Part shown: positions 28,905 through 37,655 of the stretch, one piece after another
Numbering within the stretch: the first letter of the stretch is position 1
Layout: each line of letters opens with the position of its first letter
Assembly (NCBI GenBank): GCA_021532125.1
Contig: JADYUX010000001.1
Coordinates: 434,001 to 498,000 of the forward strand
Source: Arcanobacterium haemolyticum
Lineage (GTDB): Bacteria; Actinomycetota; Actinomycetes; Actinomycetales; Actinomycetaceae
Reading direction: 5' to 3'
Length of the DNA stretch: 64,000 bases
The notes under the pieces: generated by a model
Databases searched by the model: none
What the model saw: only the letters and a program-made list of their open reading frames with translations
What the model was told of the DNA's origin: nothing
Translations under genes and position numbers: made by a program

Positions 28905-29671
28905 TGCCCACAGTACTTCTGCGCCTCGCGGGGCCCCTACAGTCATGGGGGGTGAAATCGCGATTCTCGGTCCGGGCAACAGAACTTGCTCCCACAAAGA
29001 GTGGAGTTATCGGCCTCATTGCGGCCGCACTTGGACGTCAACGTACCGATCCCCTTGATGATCTCACGTCACTTGCATTCGGTACACGAACAGATCAACC
29101 AGGTACCATCCTTCGCGATTTTCATACCGCAAGCGAACTGGACGGAGGGACACCTGTCTCTCTCTCAGAACGCTACTATCTCGAAGACGCGGTATTCCTC
29201 GTCGGTCTTGAAGGAGAGGATTCCATCATCCGGAAGATCGATGAGGCTCTACGCCGCCCTGTCTTTCCTCTATATCTCGGCCGGCGATCGTGCGTCCCGG
29301 CTTTCCCTCTAGCACTTGGAATCCGAGAAAAGGCCCTTCTTGGGGCCCTTTCAGACGAGCCCTGGTTAGCGAGCGAACGCTACAAGCAACGCCATCCGGC
29401 AGTGAAAGCTGAGCTTCGCATCGACCTTGAAGCGGTCCCCTCCGAGGAACGTCGGGGATATGTATCAGGATCACGAGATGTCCCCATCTCATTTGATCCG
29501 AGACAACGCGATTATGGATTCCGAGAGATCGAGCGGCTCTCAGTACACCTCGGAAACGAGTCCGGTGAATCAGTTGCTAACAACCATACGCATGCGTCAC
29601 CTCTCGAAGTAGACGAGCGGACCATCCTTAGCGACGATCACGACCCTATGGCAGCATTCGAGGAGGCATAG
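28904..29671 (+). CDS. cas5e: Cas5e, 5-prime handle-binding subunit of Cascade
   Basis: This 255-residue protein starts with LLRLAGPLQSWGVKSRF, the diagnostic Cas5e N-terminus, followed by RATELAPTKSGVIGLIAAALG. It caps the crRNA 5-prime handle and joins Cse1 to the backbone. A glycine-rich Cas5 RAMP core is visible. It overlaps cas6e by one base (TAGTG). Confidence 0.95.
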   Translation: MPTVLLRLAGPLQSWGVKSRFSVRATELAPTKSGVIGLIAAALGRQRTDPLDDLTSLAFGTRTDQPGTILRDFHTASELDGGTPVSLSERYYLEDAVFLVGLEGEDSIIRKIDEALRRPVFPLYLGRRSCVPAFPLALGIREKALLGALSDEPWLASERYKQRHPAVKAELRIDLEAVPSEERRGYVSGSRDVPISFDPRQRDYGFREIERLSVHLGNESGESVANNHTHASPLEVDERTILSDDHDPMAAFEEA

Positions 29672-30411
29672 TGTTCCTAACACGAATTGAACTTGATCCT
29701 CGTAAACGACTTGCGCGGAAATTCCTGGGATCCCCTCAGGCTATGCACGCCGTCGTTATGAAGGCCGCCATTGGCGAGACACCCGCATCAAAGAATGATT
29801 CAGGACGAGTTCTATGGCGCGTTGACCATGGCACTCACATCTACCTGTACATCCTCTCCCCTGGTGAGCCCGATTGCGCTCAGATCCTCAACGAAGCAGG
29901 AAAAAGCGAAACCTCGCCACTCACCCGCGACTACACGCCGTTGCTCAACAAGCTCGAACGTGGACAAGTCTGGGCATTTCGCCTTACAGTCAACCCCACG
30001 AAGACACTCTCCCGTGGGGAAGGCGTAAGAGGAAAAGTCTACGGACATGTCTCAATCGAGGATCAACGCGGATGGCTGCTTCAACGGGCATCAAAATTCG
30101 GTTTCGACATATGTAAACCCGAGATCGAAAAACTTCCCGTACCCGAAGAAATCACGATTGGGTCTACGCTTCACGACGAACAGCCCACAGATCCAAGCAA
30201 CGTGTTCGTTGTTCGTCGTGAGAAACCCCGTTTTGGACGACGACGGCCCGGTGAAGATAAACGAGATCGAGTCACCATCAACAAAGTTGTTTTTGAAGGA
30301 CAACTGAGAATCGAGGACCCCGACCTCCTACGAACCGCACTCATATCAGGAATTGGACGGTCAAAAGCATACGGCTGCGGCCTAATGACCTTGGCACCAA
30401 TGAGAGCGTAG
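29671..30411 (+). CDS. cas6e: Cas6e/Cse3, pre-crRNA endoribonuclease
   Basis: This 246-residue RAMP protein cuts within each repeat and keeps the 3-prime hairpin. The N-terminus MFLTRIELDPRKR is followed by GSPQAMHAVVMKA, whose His is the candidate catalytic residue. The C-terminal glycine-rich loop GIGRSKAYGCGLMTL is the Cas6e signature. The start is GTG at 29671. A long hairpin directly after its stop separates it from cas1. Confidence 0.94.
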   Translation: MFLTRIELDPRKRLARKFLGSPQAMHAVVMKAAIGETPASKNDSGRVLWRVDHGTHIYLYILSPGEPDCAQILNEAGKSETSPLTRDYTPLLNKLERGQVWAFRLTVNPTKTLSRGEGVRGKVYGHVSIEDQRGWLLQRASKFGFDICKPEIEKLPVPEEITIGSTLHDEQPTDPSNVFVVRREKPRFGRRRPGEDKRDRVTINKVVFEGQLRIEDPDLLRTALISGIGRSKAYGCGLMTLAPMRA

Positions 30412-30415
30412 CGAA

Positions 30416-30459
30416 GTGTGACGGGAGTCTGCCTAACACTAGGCAGACTCCCGTCACAC
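30416..30459 (+). terminator. 19-base-pair hairpin between cas6e and cas1
   Basis: A perfect 19-base-pair stem (30416-30434 with 30441-30459) with a 6-base loop begins five bases after the cas6e stop. It lacks a T-run on the plus strand. It could end most effector transcripts or protect the cas6e message 3-prime end, giving cas1-cas2 separate control. Confidence 0.6.
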
Positions 30460-30575
30460 CCAAAAATTCCAATACCCCAAAACGCCAGCATCTTCCGCTT
30501 CGGATGATCGTCGTCACCGAATGGAATACGACGCCCAGTTTCGGGCAATAATGGCGGACCTCAAGGAGAGAACCC

Positions 30576-31565
30576 ATGGCTAAGATCCTCCCGATTCCGG
30601 TCTCAGCACTACCACGTGTTCAAGATCGAGCCTCATTCCTTTACCTTGAGCACTGCGTCATCCATCGAGAAGACGGGGCGATAACCGCCCGCAATGACCA
30701 AGGAACAATTCGGGTTCCAGCAGCATCACTCATAGCCGTACTACTCGGGCCAGGAACCTCGATCAGCCATCAAGCGATGACACTCCTCGGAGAATGCGGA
30801 ACCACCACAGTATGGGTAGGCGAACGTGGAGTACGGTATTACGCCCACGGGCGCTCATTATCAACGTCAACGAGACTCCTTGAAGAACAAGCAGCACGGG
30901 TATCATCACCACAAAAACGTCTCAAAGTAGCACGCCTCATGTACTGTATGCGCTTCGAAAGCGAAAATGTCGACGGCCTCACCATGCAACAACTCAGAGG
31001 ACGCGAAGGCGCACGAGTTCGACAAATCTACCGAGAAAACTCAGCAAGAACCGGTGTCGAATGGACAAAGAGAGACTACCGGCCAGACGACTTCGAAGCC
31101 TCCGACCCAATCAACCAAGCGCTTTCTGCAGCCCACGCAGCCCTATACGGAGTTGTACACGGCGTTATCGTCGCTCTTGGCTGCTCACCAGGCCTCGGTT
31201 TCGTGCATACCGGACACGAGCGATCTTTCGTTTATGACATTGCCGACCTCTACAAAGCCGACGTGACTATCCCGATTGCATTCGATGTCATTGCCGAAGG
31301 AATGCAAGATATAACCTCAACTACGCGCCGACGTGTACGCGACAAAATATTCGAACTGAAAATAATCGAGCGTACTGTCCGAGACATCTATTCCCTATTT
31401 GAGATAAACGACGCCGACCTTGGGATCAATGTTGTATCTCTATGGGACTACCAACAACGTGCCCTACCCGGCGGCGCAAACTACTCAGATGCCGGAGCAT
31501 ATTGGGGAAGCGCTGCGTACAACAAAGACATAGCAGCCTCTGACGAGATAGAGGCCGAATGGTAG
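30576..31565 (+). CDS. cas1: Cas1, CRISPR adaptation integrase
   Basis: This 329-residue type I-E Cas1 integrates new spacers with Cas2. The metal-binding Glu is in RGREGARVRQIY, and His and Asp are in HTGHERSFVYDIADLYK, so all three conserved ligands appear present. The start ATG has AAGGAG upstream. The 165 bases from cas6e allow room for an independent promoter. It overlaps cas2 by several bases. Confidence 0.96.
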   Translation: MAKILPIPVSALPRVQDRASFLYLEHCVIHREDGAITARNDQGTIRVPAASLIAVLLGPGTSISHQAMTLLGECGTTTVWVGERGVRYYAHGRSLSTSTRLLEEQAARVSSPQKRLKVARLMYCMRFESENVDGLTMQQLRGREGARVRQIYRENSARTGVEWTKRDYRPDDFEASDPINQALSAAHAALYGVVHGVIVALGCSPGLGFVHTGHERSFVYDIADLYKADVTIPIAFDVIAEGMQDITSTTRRRVRDKIFELKIIERTVRDIYSLFEINDADLGINVVSLWDYQQRALPGGANYSDAGAYWGSAAYNKDIAASDEIEAEW

Positions 31566-31981
31566 TCCTCATCCTTACAGGGGCACCCGCTTCACTCCGA
31601 GGAGCGATGACACGATGGCTCCTCGAAGTGTCTGCCGGAGTATTCGTCGGAACCGTATCAGCTCGTGTTCGTGAAAAAATATGGCAAATCGTTGAAGAAA
31701 ATCTCGGAACCGGACGCGCACTCCTCATCTGGCATGCCCGCAATGAACAACGCTTTTCAATCTTATCTCTGGGGCACGAACGAGAACCTCTCGACATTGA
31801 GGGGCTCACAGTAATGGTGACGAAATACCGAAACTCTGGCGACAGTCAAGCCCTTCACGGAACACAACGACCGCCCAAAGAATCCTGGTCTATCGCGGCA
31901 AGACGCGCACGATACCGCAACAGCGTCGAACGAGCCCTACGACCGAAAAAAGATGACACCTCAGCACGCTCCAGCGATTAA
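31559..31981 (+). CDS. cas2: Cas2, type I-E adaptation protein with C-terminal extension
   Basis: This 140-residue protein has the type I-E Cas2 core (MVVLILTGAPASLRGAMTRW, VFVGTVSARVREKIWQ, ALLIWHARNEQRFSILSLG) in about residues 1-95. The last 40 or so residues form a basic, Ser/Arg-rich tail (SWSIAARRARYRNSVERAL) beyond the length of the Escherichia coli protein. It starts inside the end of cas1 and is followed by the leader and array. Cas2 is the structural core of the Cas1-Cas2 integrase. Confidence 0.94.
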   Translation: MVVLILTGAPASLRGAMTRWLLEVSAGVFVGTVSARVREKIWQIVEENLGTGRALLIWHARNEQRFSILSLGHEREPLDIEGLTVMVTKYRNSGDSQALHGTQRPPKESWSIAARRARYRNSVERALRPKKDDTSARSSD

Positions 31982-32192
31982 AGACGTTTCCGTATAGCTT
32001 TCCACCTCGTCGTTAATCGAATGAGAAATAACGGCTCATACGCCGAGACAGAGAATACCGTTGCGTGGGCTTTTCGGAGGAGGTAACGACGAACGTCGGT
32101 TCACTGAGTCAGGGAGTACAGGTTAGGTCAGGAGTAAACGAAAAACGCTTACGGTAGAATTCTGACTCGCAGGATCTCAAGGATCTCTAAGT
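31982..32192 (+). promoter_or_regulatory. CRISPR leader
   Basis: The 211 bases between cas2 and the first repeat contain no gene. Position next to cas2, and degeneracy of repeats at the opposite end, make this the leader, expected to hold the array promoter and Cas1-Cas2 docking site. No specific box is assigned. Confidence 0.75.
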
Positions 32193-32950
32193 GTTGACCC
32201 CGCGTGAGCGGGGATGATCCGTTCGCAATGTCGAGGCGCACATCATTACGTGCGTTGACCCCGCGTGAGCGGGGATGATCCCGAGGCGACCTCCTCAGCG
32301 AGCGTCGCCTCAGCGTTGACCCCGCGTGAGCGGGGATGATCCCGACAAGCGCGTTGCGCGTGCGGAAACCCGCGTGTTGACCCCGCGTGAGCGGGGATGA
32401 TCCTAAGGCTCAGCGTCTTTTAGGTCAGAGGCTGTTGTTGACCCCGCGTGAGCGGGGATGATCCCGTTTGTCCGAGGTCGTTGTTGAGCTGCGTAAGGTT
32501 GACCCCGCGTGAGCGGGGATGATCCCGGGCTTGGGGGCGGCCTCCGATGATCGTTTTAGTTGACCCCGCGTGAGCGGGGATGATCCAGCCCTCCCCGGCT
32601 GATGGACACTCCACACACTGTTGACCCCGCGTGAACGGGGATGATCCGCTGCCACCAATGAGACCAAGCATGGGGTGAGTGTTGACCCCGCATGAGCGGG
32701 GATGATCCGATTACGATTCCCGCGATCCTCGGCGTGGCAGGGTTGACCCCGCATGAGCGGGGATGATCCCGCTGCGAGCGCAATGTCGGTGGGGGGTTGC
32801 GGTGTTGACCCCGCGTGAGCGGGGATGATCCCGGCATCAAAACCGGAGTCTCGAACGCGCTGAGCTTGACCCCGCGGGGGGGATGATCCGCCGGATGCGC
32901 GGACGAGGGTGTGTCCTTCGTCGTTGACCCCGCGTGAGCGGGAATTATCC
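32193..32950 (+). CRISPR. Type I-E CRISPR array, 13 repeats and 12 spacers
   Basis: The 28-base repeat begins GTTGACCCCGCGTGAG and ends CGGGGATGATCC, with CCCCGC/GCGGGG able to pair. Starts are 32193, 32254, 32315, 32376, 32437, 32498, 32559, 32620, 32681, 32742, 32804, 32865 and 32923. Spacers are 33 bases, except 34 at 32770-32803. Single changes occur in repeats 8 (GTGAAC) and 9-10 (CATGAG). Repeat 12 is shortened to 25 bases with the stem lost, and repeat 13 ends GGGAATTATCC. This decay marks the leader-distal end. Confidence 0.98.
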
Positions 32951-33005
32951 CCCTCCCCCACCGAATAAAAGCGTGGAGGGGCAAAGACTAGATGGGAATT
33001 TTGGA

Positions 33006-33449
33006 CTAGGAGGAGGCTAGGAGAGCCTTCTTATATGCGTCATAGAGCTCTCGCTCTAGTTTTCCTATTTGTTCAACAGTGCCGCGTTCAACCGAACCAT
33101 GATCAAAGCGTTCAAGGAACCATGCTCGCGCCTCTTCAACGGAAAGGCCCTGAAGTCCAAGCTCATTGCACTGAATAATCAGTTCATTGTCGGGGCGCAG
33201 ATCTGATGCACTCAGATGAGTGACCGGAGACCCTGCCCATTCCAGGAAGCCTATAACTTGCCCATCCTCGTAGAGACGAACCCACTCGACCAGCTCAGTA
33301 TCGTCAAGCATATACGTGGCAGGATATCTCCCTTCGACATATCCTCCCGATGCGGGGTTAATCATGGCAGCCGAATGCCACTCGCCGTCAATCCAACCGG
33401 ATTCTTCAACGAGCTTCTCAAACTCCTCACGTGTAAGCCTTGGCTTCAT
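33006..33449 (-). CDS. Hypothetical protein
   Basis: This 147-residue soluble, acidic protein begins MKPRLTREEFEKLVEESGW and ends with a helical EQIGKLERELYDAYKKALL stretch. I do not recognise a family. It has no membrane segment or signal peptide. No ribosome site is evident at the ATG, so it may be leaderless. It lies alone between the CRISPR array and a DeoR gene. Codon use looks like that of neighbours, which supports a real gene. Confidence 0.6.
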   Translation of the reverse strand: MKPRLTREEFEKLVEESGWIDGEWHSAAMINPASGGYVEGRYPATYMLDDTELVEWVRLYEDGQVIGFLEWAGSPVTHLSASDLRPDNELIIQCNELGLQGLSVEEARAWFLERFDHGSVERGTVEQIGKLERELYDAYKKALLASS

Positions 33450-33542
33450 ACGGCCATTTTAATCTGCCACCCCCATGCTATCGGGGGTAACCCGATGACG
33501 CCGCGGCAGCACCTTCCCTGTGGAGCCCTTCGCCCCGAAAGG

Positions 33543-34319
33543 TCACACCGTAATTAATTCCCCCACACATTCTTTGAGGTAGTTCAGCATGTCTGGATTC
33601 ACGGTTTTTTCAGTGATAACAACATCAATATCTTTGACGTCGTAGAATTTATAGAGTGCGGCGCGTTCGAATTTTGTCCGGTCGAGCACGAGTACGGTGG
33701 TTTGGGCCGATTCAAGCATTGCCCGTTTCACGTCCGCCATGGCTGAATCTGGATGGCTGAGCATTCCTGACGACATCGCTGTGGTGGACATAATACAAAA
33801 GTCCGGGCTTAATGACTTTATTTGTTGAACTGCGATTGAACCAGTAAAGGCGTCGGCCCACCTCACGTAATTCCCGCCTATTTGTATGAGCTCTGCACGC
33901 GGATAACGTAGAACCTCCTGTGCAAGCATCCGCGAATTCGTCATGATCGTAATGGGAGCTAATTCCGCTATTGACGGGAACAGATGCATACACGTTGTCG
34001 AATCGTCAAGAGCCACCGATGTACTTGGCCGCAGGAACTTCAGCGCCGCCTGCGCAAGTTTCTCCTTAGCTCCCACCTGTGTCCCATTGCGCATGAGAGC
34101 TGAAGCCTCAGCCAATGTGAACGGTGCTAAAGAAATAGTCCCATGATCCCGGCGAACCAGTCCGGATTCTTCTAGGGTAGAAACGTAGCGGTATATCGTC
34201 ATAACTGAGACGTCGAGAACGGAGGCGAGATCCTCAACGCTGCTCGCCCCATTCTCCGCCACATAATCAATGACGCTCTGGAGATTCTTCTCCCGCACCG
34301 ATGCACTATTTCTACCCAT
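33543..34319 (-). CDS. DeoR-family transcriptional regulator
   Basis: This 258-residue regulator has an N-terminal helix-turn-helix (SSVEDLASVLDVSVMTIYRY) and a DeoRC sensor with VALDDSTTC and VLVLDRTKFERAALYKF. It resembles the DeoR protein at 9036-9821. It most likely controls the adjacent kinase-dehydrogenase operon (34874-37561), whose promoter has two palindromes. The start at 34319 (MGRNSASVREKN) is chosen by alignment; no good ribosome site is seen and an upstream frame reaches 34412. Confidence 0.87.
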   Translation of the reverse strand: MGRNSASVREKNLQSVIDYVAENGASSVEDLASVLDVSVMTIYRYVSTLEESGLVRRDHGTISLAPFTLAEASALMRNGTQVGAKEKLAQAALKFLRPSTSVALDDSTTCMHLFPSIAELAPITIMTNSRMLAQEVLRYPRAELIQIGGNYVRWADAFTGSIAVQQIKSLSPDFCIMSTTAMSSGMLSHPDSAMADVKRAMLESAQTTVLVLDRTKFERAALYKFYDVKDIDVVITEKTVNPDMLNYLKECVGELITV

Positions 34320-34352
34320 AAAACTAAGACTAACTAATCGCACACATATCCA

Positions 34353-34705
34353 GCGCCATGAGCCATGCCCCGGCACAAGCTCCACCGCCATTCCTCGCGT
34401 CGCCAGAGTCACCGAAAGGATGGACGACGAAGTCTCTCGTCACCTCGCGAGTGTTCATGCGCCGGTCCTGGCTGACAAACACCCGTCCTGCTGACACGCC
34501 GCCCGTACCACCCGCAAGCGCCATGAGCCATGCCCCGGCACAAGCTCCACCGCCGTTCCTCGCGTCGCCGGAGTGACCAAAAGGATGGACGACGAAGTCT
34601 CTCGTCACCTCGCGAATGGTCACACGCCGGTCCTGGTTGGCAAGCGCCCGCTCTGGTTGACAAGCACCCGCCCCGGTTGGCAAGCACCCGCCCGGCTGAC
34701 ACGCC
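34353..34705. repeat. Long direct repeat and 20-base tandem repeats in a non-coding gap
   Basis: A unit of about 145 bases starting GCGCCATGAGCCATGCCCCG occurs at 34353 and again at 34518, offset 165 bases, with a few differences. Directly after the second copy, four short units of about 20 bases (GGTTGGCAAGCACCCGC type) lie in tandem at about 34636-34705. No gene is supported between 34320 and 34873; open frames here differ between copies and look like repeat artefacts. Confidence 0.7.
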
Positions 34706-34818
34706 GCCCGCCCTACCCGCAAGCGACCGCTCCCCTGTTGACACACGCCTGTACCACCCACACGACCCCGCCCCCACCCCGCCCTACTGCCGGAGTGGGC
34801 CTCCTACCCTACTTACGC

Positions 34819-34854
34819 GAGAGGCTTCCCGACACGAGCATCGGGAAGCCTCTC
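34819..34854 (-). terminator. Hairpin after the dehydrogenase gene
   Basis: A perfect 14-base-pair stem (34819-34832 with 34841-34854) lies 20 bases past the stop of the GpsA-like gene on the minus strand. There is no T-run, so termination efficiency is uncertain. Confidence 0.6.
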
Positions 34855-34873
34855 CACGCATCGAGTATTGAGG

Positions 34874-35920
34874 CTACGGGCGTGGCAGTGCTGCCTCCTT
34901 GACGGCCGTCAGTGGGTCGAAGTTCTTCGCAGGATCGATGATCCCGGCTACGGCAGCGAGAAGCGGCAGCTTCTCAAGAGAGAGCCCTTCCGTTTGCTCG
35001 ACGAGCTGGAGGGCGAGCGGCACTGCAGAGACACCTTCCACGGTCTGTTCGAGGCGATCCATCTCTGCCATCGCTTCGGCTGGGTTCTCCCCTCGTCCGA
35101 TCCTCAGGCCGTACACCTTGTTACGGCCGGAAAGCCCGGTCACTTCAAGGTCGCCCACGCCTGGTAATCCATAAGCGGTCTCTGGTTTTGCACCGAGCGC
35201 TTGCCCGAGAAGCGACATTTCCTTAATTGCCTGAGTAAATGCCGCTGCCTTGAGGTTGTGGTGTGGGACGCCCGTTGCTTCCTGGAGGCCGTCTGCGATA
35301 CCGAGGGCGATCGCGTAGACGTTCTTCATCGGTGCACATACTTCGACTCCAACCTCGTCGTCGGTGTGATCGATGGCGTAAACGTCGGTGGCTGTGCGTT
35401 TGGCGTACGAGCTTGCCACTTCGCCGTCGCGGCAGCCGAAGATCGTCGCGGTCGGCTTTCCTTCGGCGCATTCGTTTGCCTTGACTGGGCCTGCGATGGC
35501 GACGATTGGCGGGAGCTTCACTCCCTTGGCTGCGGCGATGGTGCGGATGGCGTCGGGAAGGAGCTGGATCTTCCCTTCCTCGTTGGGGCAGAAGCCTTTG
35601 GATGTGAGCCAGAGTGCTTTAGCCTTGCTGATTCCGGGAAGCGCCAATTCCGTCACCCCTGGTACACCAACCGAGGCGACCGACATGACAACCACTTCCG
35701 CCCCGTCGAGGGCTTCTTCCAGCTGCGCTGAACGGTAGGTTTTTACCGCGGCGGGAACGATAGCATTGGTTCGAGGATGCGGTGTGCCTGCTTCGATGGC
35801 GTCGATGAGGTGATCGTCGAGCCATGTTCCCCACAGGTGAACCTCCCATCCGGAATCAACGAGTGGTTTCGTTAGTGCGGAACCCATTGCTCCTGCGCCC
35901 AGGACGGTAATGATTGCCAT
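34874..35920 (-). CDS. GpsA-like NAD(P)-dependent sugar/glycerol-phosphate dehydrogenase
   Basis: This 348-residue protein has the GpsA fold: VLGAGAMGSALTKPL is the dinucleotide-binding loop, AIAGPVKANE holds a conserved substrate-binding region, and VCAPMKNVYAIALGIADG carries the catalytic Lys. GLPGVGDLEVTG matches the GpsA GLAGLGDL segment. Housekeeping GpsA makes glycerol-3-phosphate for lipids, but this gene lies directly downstream of an FGGY kinase. It may instead oxidise the phosphorylated polyol made by that kinase. ATG at 35920 follows AGGAGAAAAA. The substrate is inferred from context. Confidence 0.83.
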   Translation of the reverse strand: MAIITVLGAGAMGSALTKPLVDSGWEVHLWGTWLDDHLIDAIEAGTPHPRTNAIVPAAVKTYRSAQLEEALDGAEVVVMSVASVGVPGVTELALPGISKAKALWLTSKGFCPNEEGKIQLLPDAIRTIAAAKGVKLPPIVAIAGPVKANECAEGKPTATIFGCRDGEVASSYAKRTATDVYAIDHTDDEVGVEVCAPMKNVYAIALGIADGLQEATGVPHHNLKAAAFTQAIKEMSLLGQALGAKPETAYGLPGVGDLEVTGLSGRNKVYGLRIGRGENPAEAMAEMDRLEQTVEGVSAVPLALQLVEQTEGLSLEKLPLLAAVAGIIDPAKNFDPLTAVKEAALPRP

Positions 35921-35983
35921 TTTTTCTCCTAAATTGTTCCTCGTACGACGAAGCACGTAGGGCGCGTGCCTCTATCGTTGTGC

Positions 35984-37561
35984 TTACTCGGCGGCTTCGT
36001 CGTCAGAATGGCGAACCACGGTGTCGAGTTCCTGGAAGAGTTCTTGTAGCACGGGGTAGATTCGCGATTGGATTGCGCCGACCTTGCGGTAGACCTCGTG
36101 GTTTTCCATGTTCGGTTCGATTGTTTCGCCGAAGGTGGCCATTGCCTTGGCGGATGTCGCGACGTCGGGTGCACCGTCAGCGCGGTTGGAGGCGTGCGCT
36201 CCGATACCGGCCATGGCGAGGACTGCCGCGCCGAGGGCTGAAACTTCGTCGGCGACACAGACGGTGAGCGGTACGCCGACAGCGTCTGCCATCATCTGGC
36301 GCCATAGCGGCGATCGGGTGCCGCCACCCATGATGCGCAGTTCTGTGATGGGGACGCCGGAGGCGGATTCGAGGTAGTCGAGGTTGCGGCGCATTTCGAG
36401 GCAGATTGATTCCATTACGGAGCGGTAGAGGTGTGCACGCCCGTGGGTACCACGCCAACCGATGACTGCGCCGCGCGCCATGGCGTCCCAGTATGGTGAC
36501 TGGACCGCGTTCCAGTATGGGAGTGTGAGGAGGCCTTCTGCACCTGGTGCGATCTTGGATGCTGCGAGGTCGTCGAGAGCCACATCCGTGTTGCCGGGGT
36601 TTTCCGGATCTCCGAAGGTCTTTCGTACCCAGTCTGCCAGGTAGGAGCCTGATGACTGGAGCACTTCCATGACGTAGTTTCCGGGGATGCCTGATACGTG
36701 TGTGCGGAAGGCCGGGTTGTAGATGTACATGTCTGATTCGATGCCGGCGTTTACGGCGGTGCCCATGTTGAGGTAGCCGACGCCGGGATCGACGGCCGCT
36801 GCGCCGATTCCTGCAGCTTGACCGTCGCCGAGGCCTGCGATGACTGGAACATCATGGCTGAGTTTCCATTCGTCACGCAGTTCGGGACGGATGTTGCACA
36901 TCTTTGTGGCGGGCGGTACGAGCTGCGACATTTGCTCGACCGTGACGCCTGCGATGTCGAGGAGTTCGCTCGACCATGTGCGGGCGCGGATATCGAAGAG
37001 GCCGAGCGAATCGGCTGCTGCTGTCGATGAGAGCCAGTGTCCGGTGAGGTTGAAGGAGATGTAGCCGAGTACGTCGACAACGCGATCTGCTTGCTCGAAG
37101 TACTCGGGGTGGTTTTCCTTGACCCAGGCCATCTTGTAGATGCCAGGGGTAACTCCGGCTGGTTTGCCGGAGAGCTGGTGGATGTGGCTGTTGCCGTATT
37201 CGGCGATCTGGTCCACGGCGCGGCCGTCGAGCCAGAGGATTCCGTTGGCGAGTGGGGTTCCGTCTTCCTTGAAGGGGGCGAAGCTCTCTCGCTGGTGGGT
37301 GAGGCCGATGGCGCCTACACGGTCGCGGTCGCGTTGGTCGAGGGATGCGAGAACTTCGCTGATGGTGTCGTGGGTTGTCTCCCACCAGAGTCGGGGGTCG
37401 TGCTCGTAGAAGTCCATTGCGGGCGTGAGCAGTGGGATTGGTCGTTTGGCGGTGGCCCAAACGTTTCCTTCGGCATCGACGACGATAGCTTTGGTCGATT
37501 GGGTCGACGAGTCTACGGCGACGACGAGCGGGCCGTCTTGGAGGCGGGGCTGGGAAGTCAT
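35984..37561 (-). CDS. FGGY-family carbohydrate kinase (xylulokinase-like)
   Basis: This full-length 525-residue kinase begins VVAVDSSTQSTKAIVVDAEG and contains GLTHQRESFAPF, LNMGTAVNAG and IMGGGTRSPLWRQMMADAVG, the last near the FGGY second signature. It is a distinct branch from the four other complete FGGY kinases here. ATG at 37561 has GAGGACATC upstream. It is the first gene of a two-gene operon with the GpsA-like dehydrogenase, suggesting a polyol is phosphorylated then oxidised. Two palindromes upstream are candidate operators. Confidence 0.87.
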   Translation of the reverse strand: MTSQPRLQDGPLVVAVDSSTQSTKAIVVDAEGNVWATAKRPIPLLTPAMDFYEHDPRLWWETTHDTISEVLASLDQRDRDRVGAIGLTHQRESFAPFKEDGTPLANGILWLDGRAVDQIAEYGNSHIHQLSGKPAGVTPGIYKMAWVKENHPEYFEQADRVVDVLGYISFNLTGHWLSSTAAADSLGLFDIRARTWSSELLDIAGVTVEQMSQLVPPATKMCNIRPELRDEWKLSHDVPVIAGLGDGQAAGIGAAAVDPGVGYLNMGTAVNAGIESDMYIYNPAFRTHVSGIPGNYVMEVLQSSGSYLADWVRKTFGDPENPGNTDVALDDLAASKIAPGAEGLLTLPYWNAVQSPYWDAMARGAVIGWRGTHGRAHLYRSVMESICLEMRRNLDYLESASGVPITELRIMGGGTRSPLWRQMMADAVGVPLTVCVADEVSALGAAVLAMAGIGAHASNRADGAPDVATSAKAMATFGETIEPNMENHEVYRKVGAIQSRIYPVLQELFQELDTVVRHSDDEAAE

Positions 37562-37591
37562 GATGTCCTCATTTCTCGATCATCTTTGATC

Positions 37592-37655
37592 GATGCAGCG
37601 TTGCATCACTATTAGACTATCACTGTTTTTGAGGAAAGTATCAAATTTTATGATA
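37592..37655. promoter_or_regulatory. Two palindromic operator candidates upstream of the kinase operon
   Basis: GATGCA-N4-TGCATC at 37592-37607 has the same core as the palindrome at 4845-4860. TATCAAATTTTATGATA at 37639-37655 resembles the TATCAA/TTGATA palindrome at 49115-49131. Both lie within 100 bases of the kinase ATG (37561). Confidence 0.5.

Noticed and set aside
32420-32984. Minus-strand frames with repeated IIPAHAGST and DHPRSRGVN peptides
   Set aside because: These are translations of the CRISPR repeats, not proteins.
34330-34777. Overlapping frames with repeated peptide units
   Set aside because: They follow the DNA repeats at 34353-34705 in several frames without conserved content or ribosome sites.
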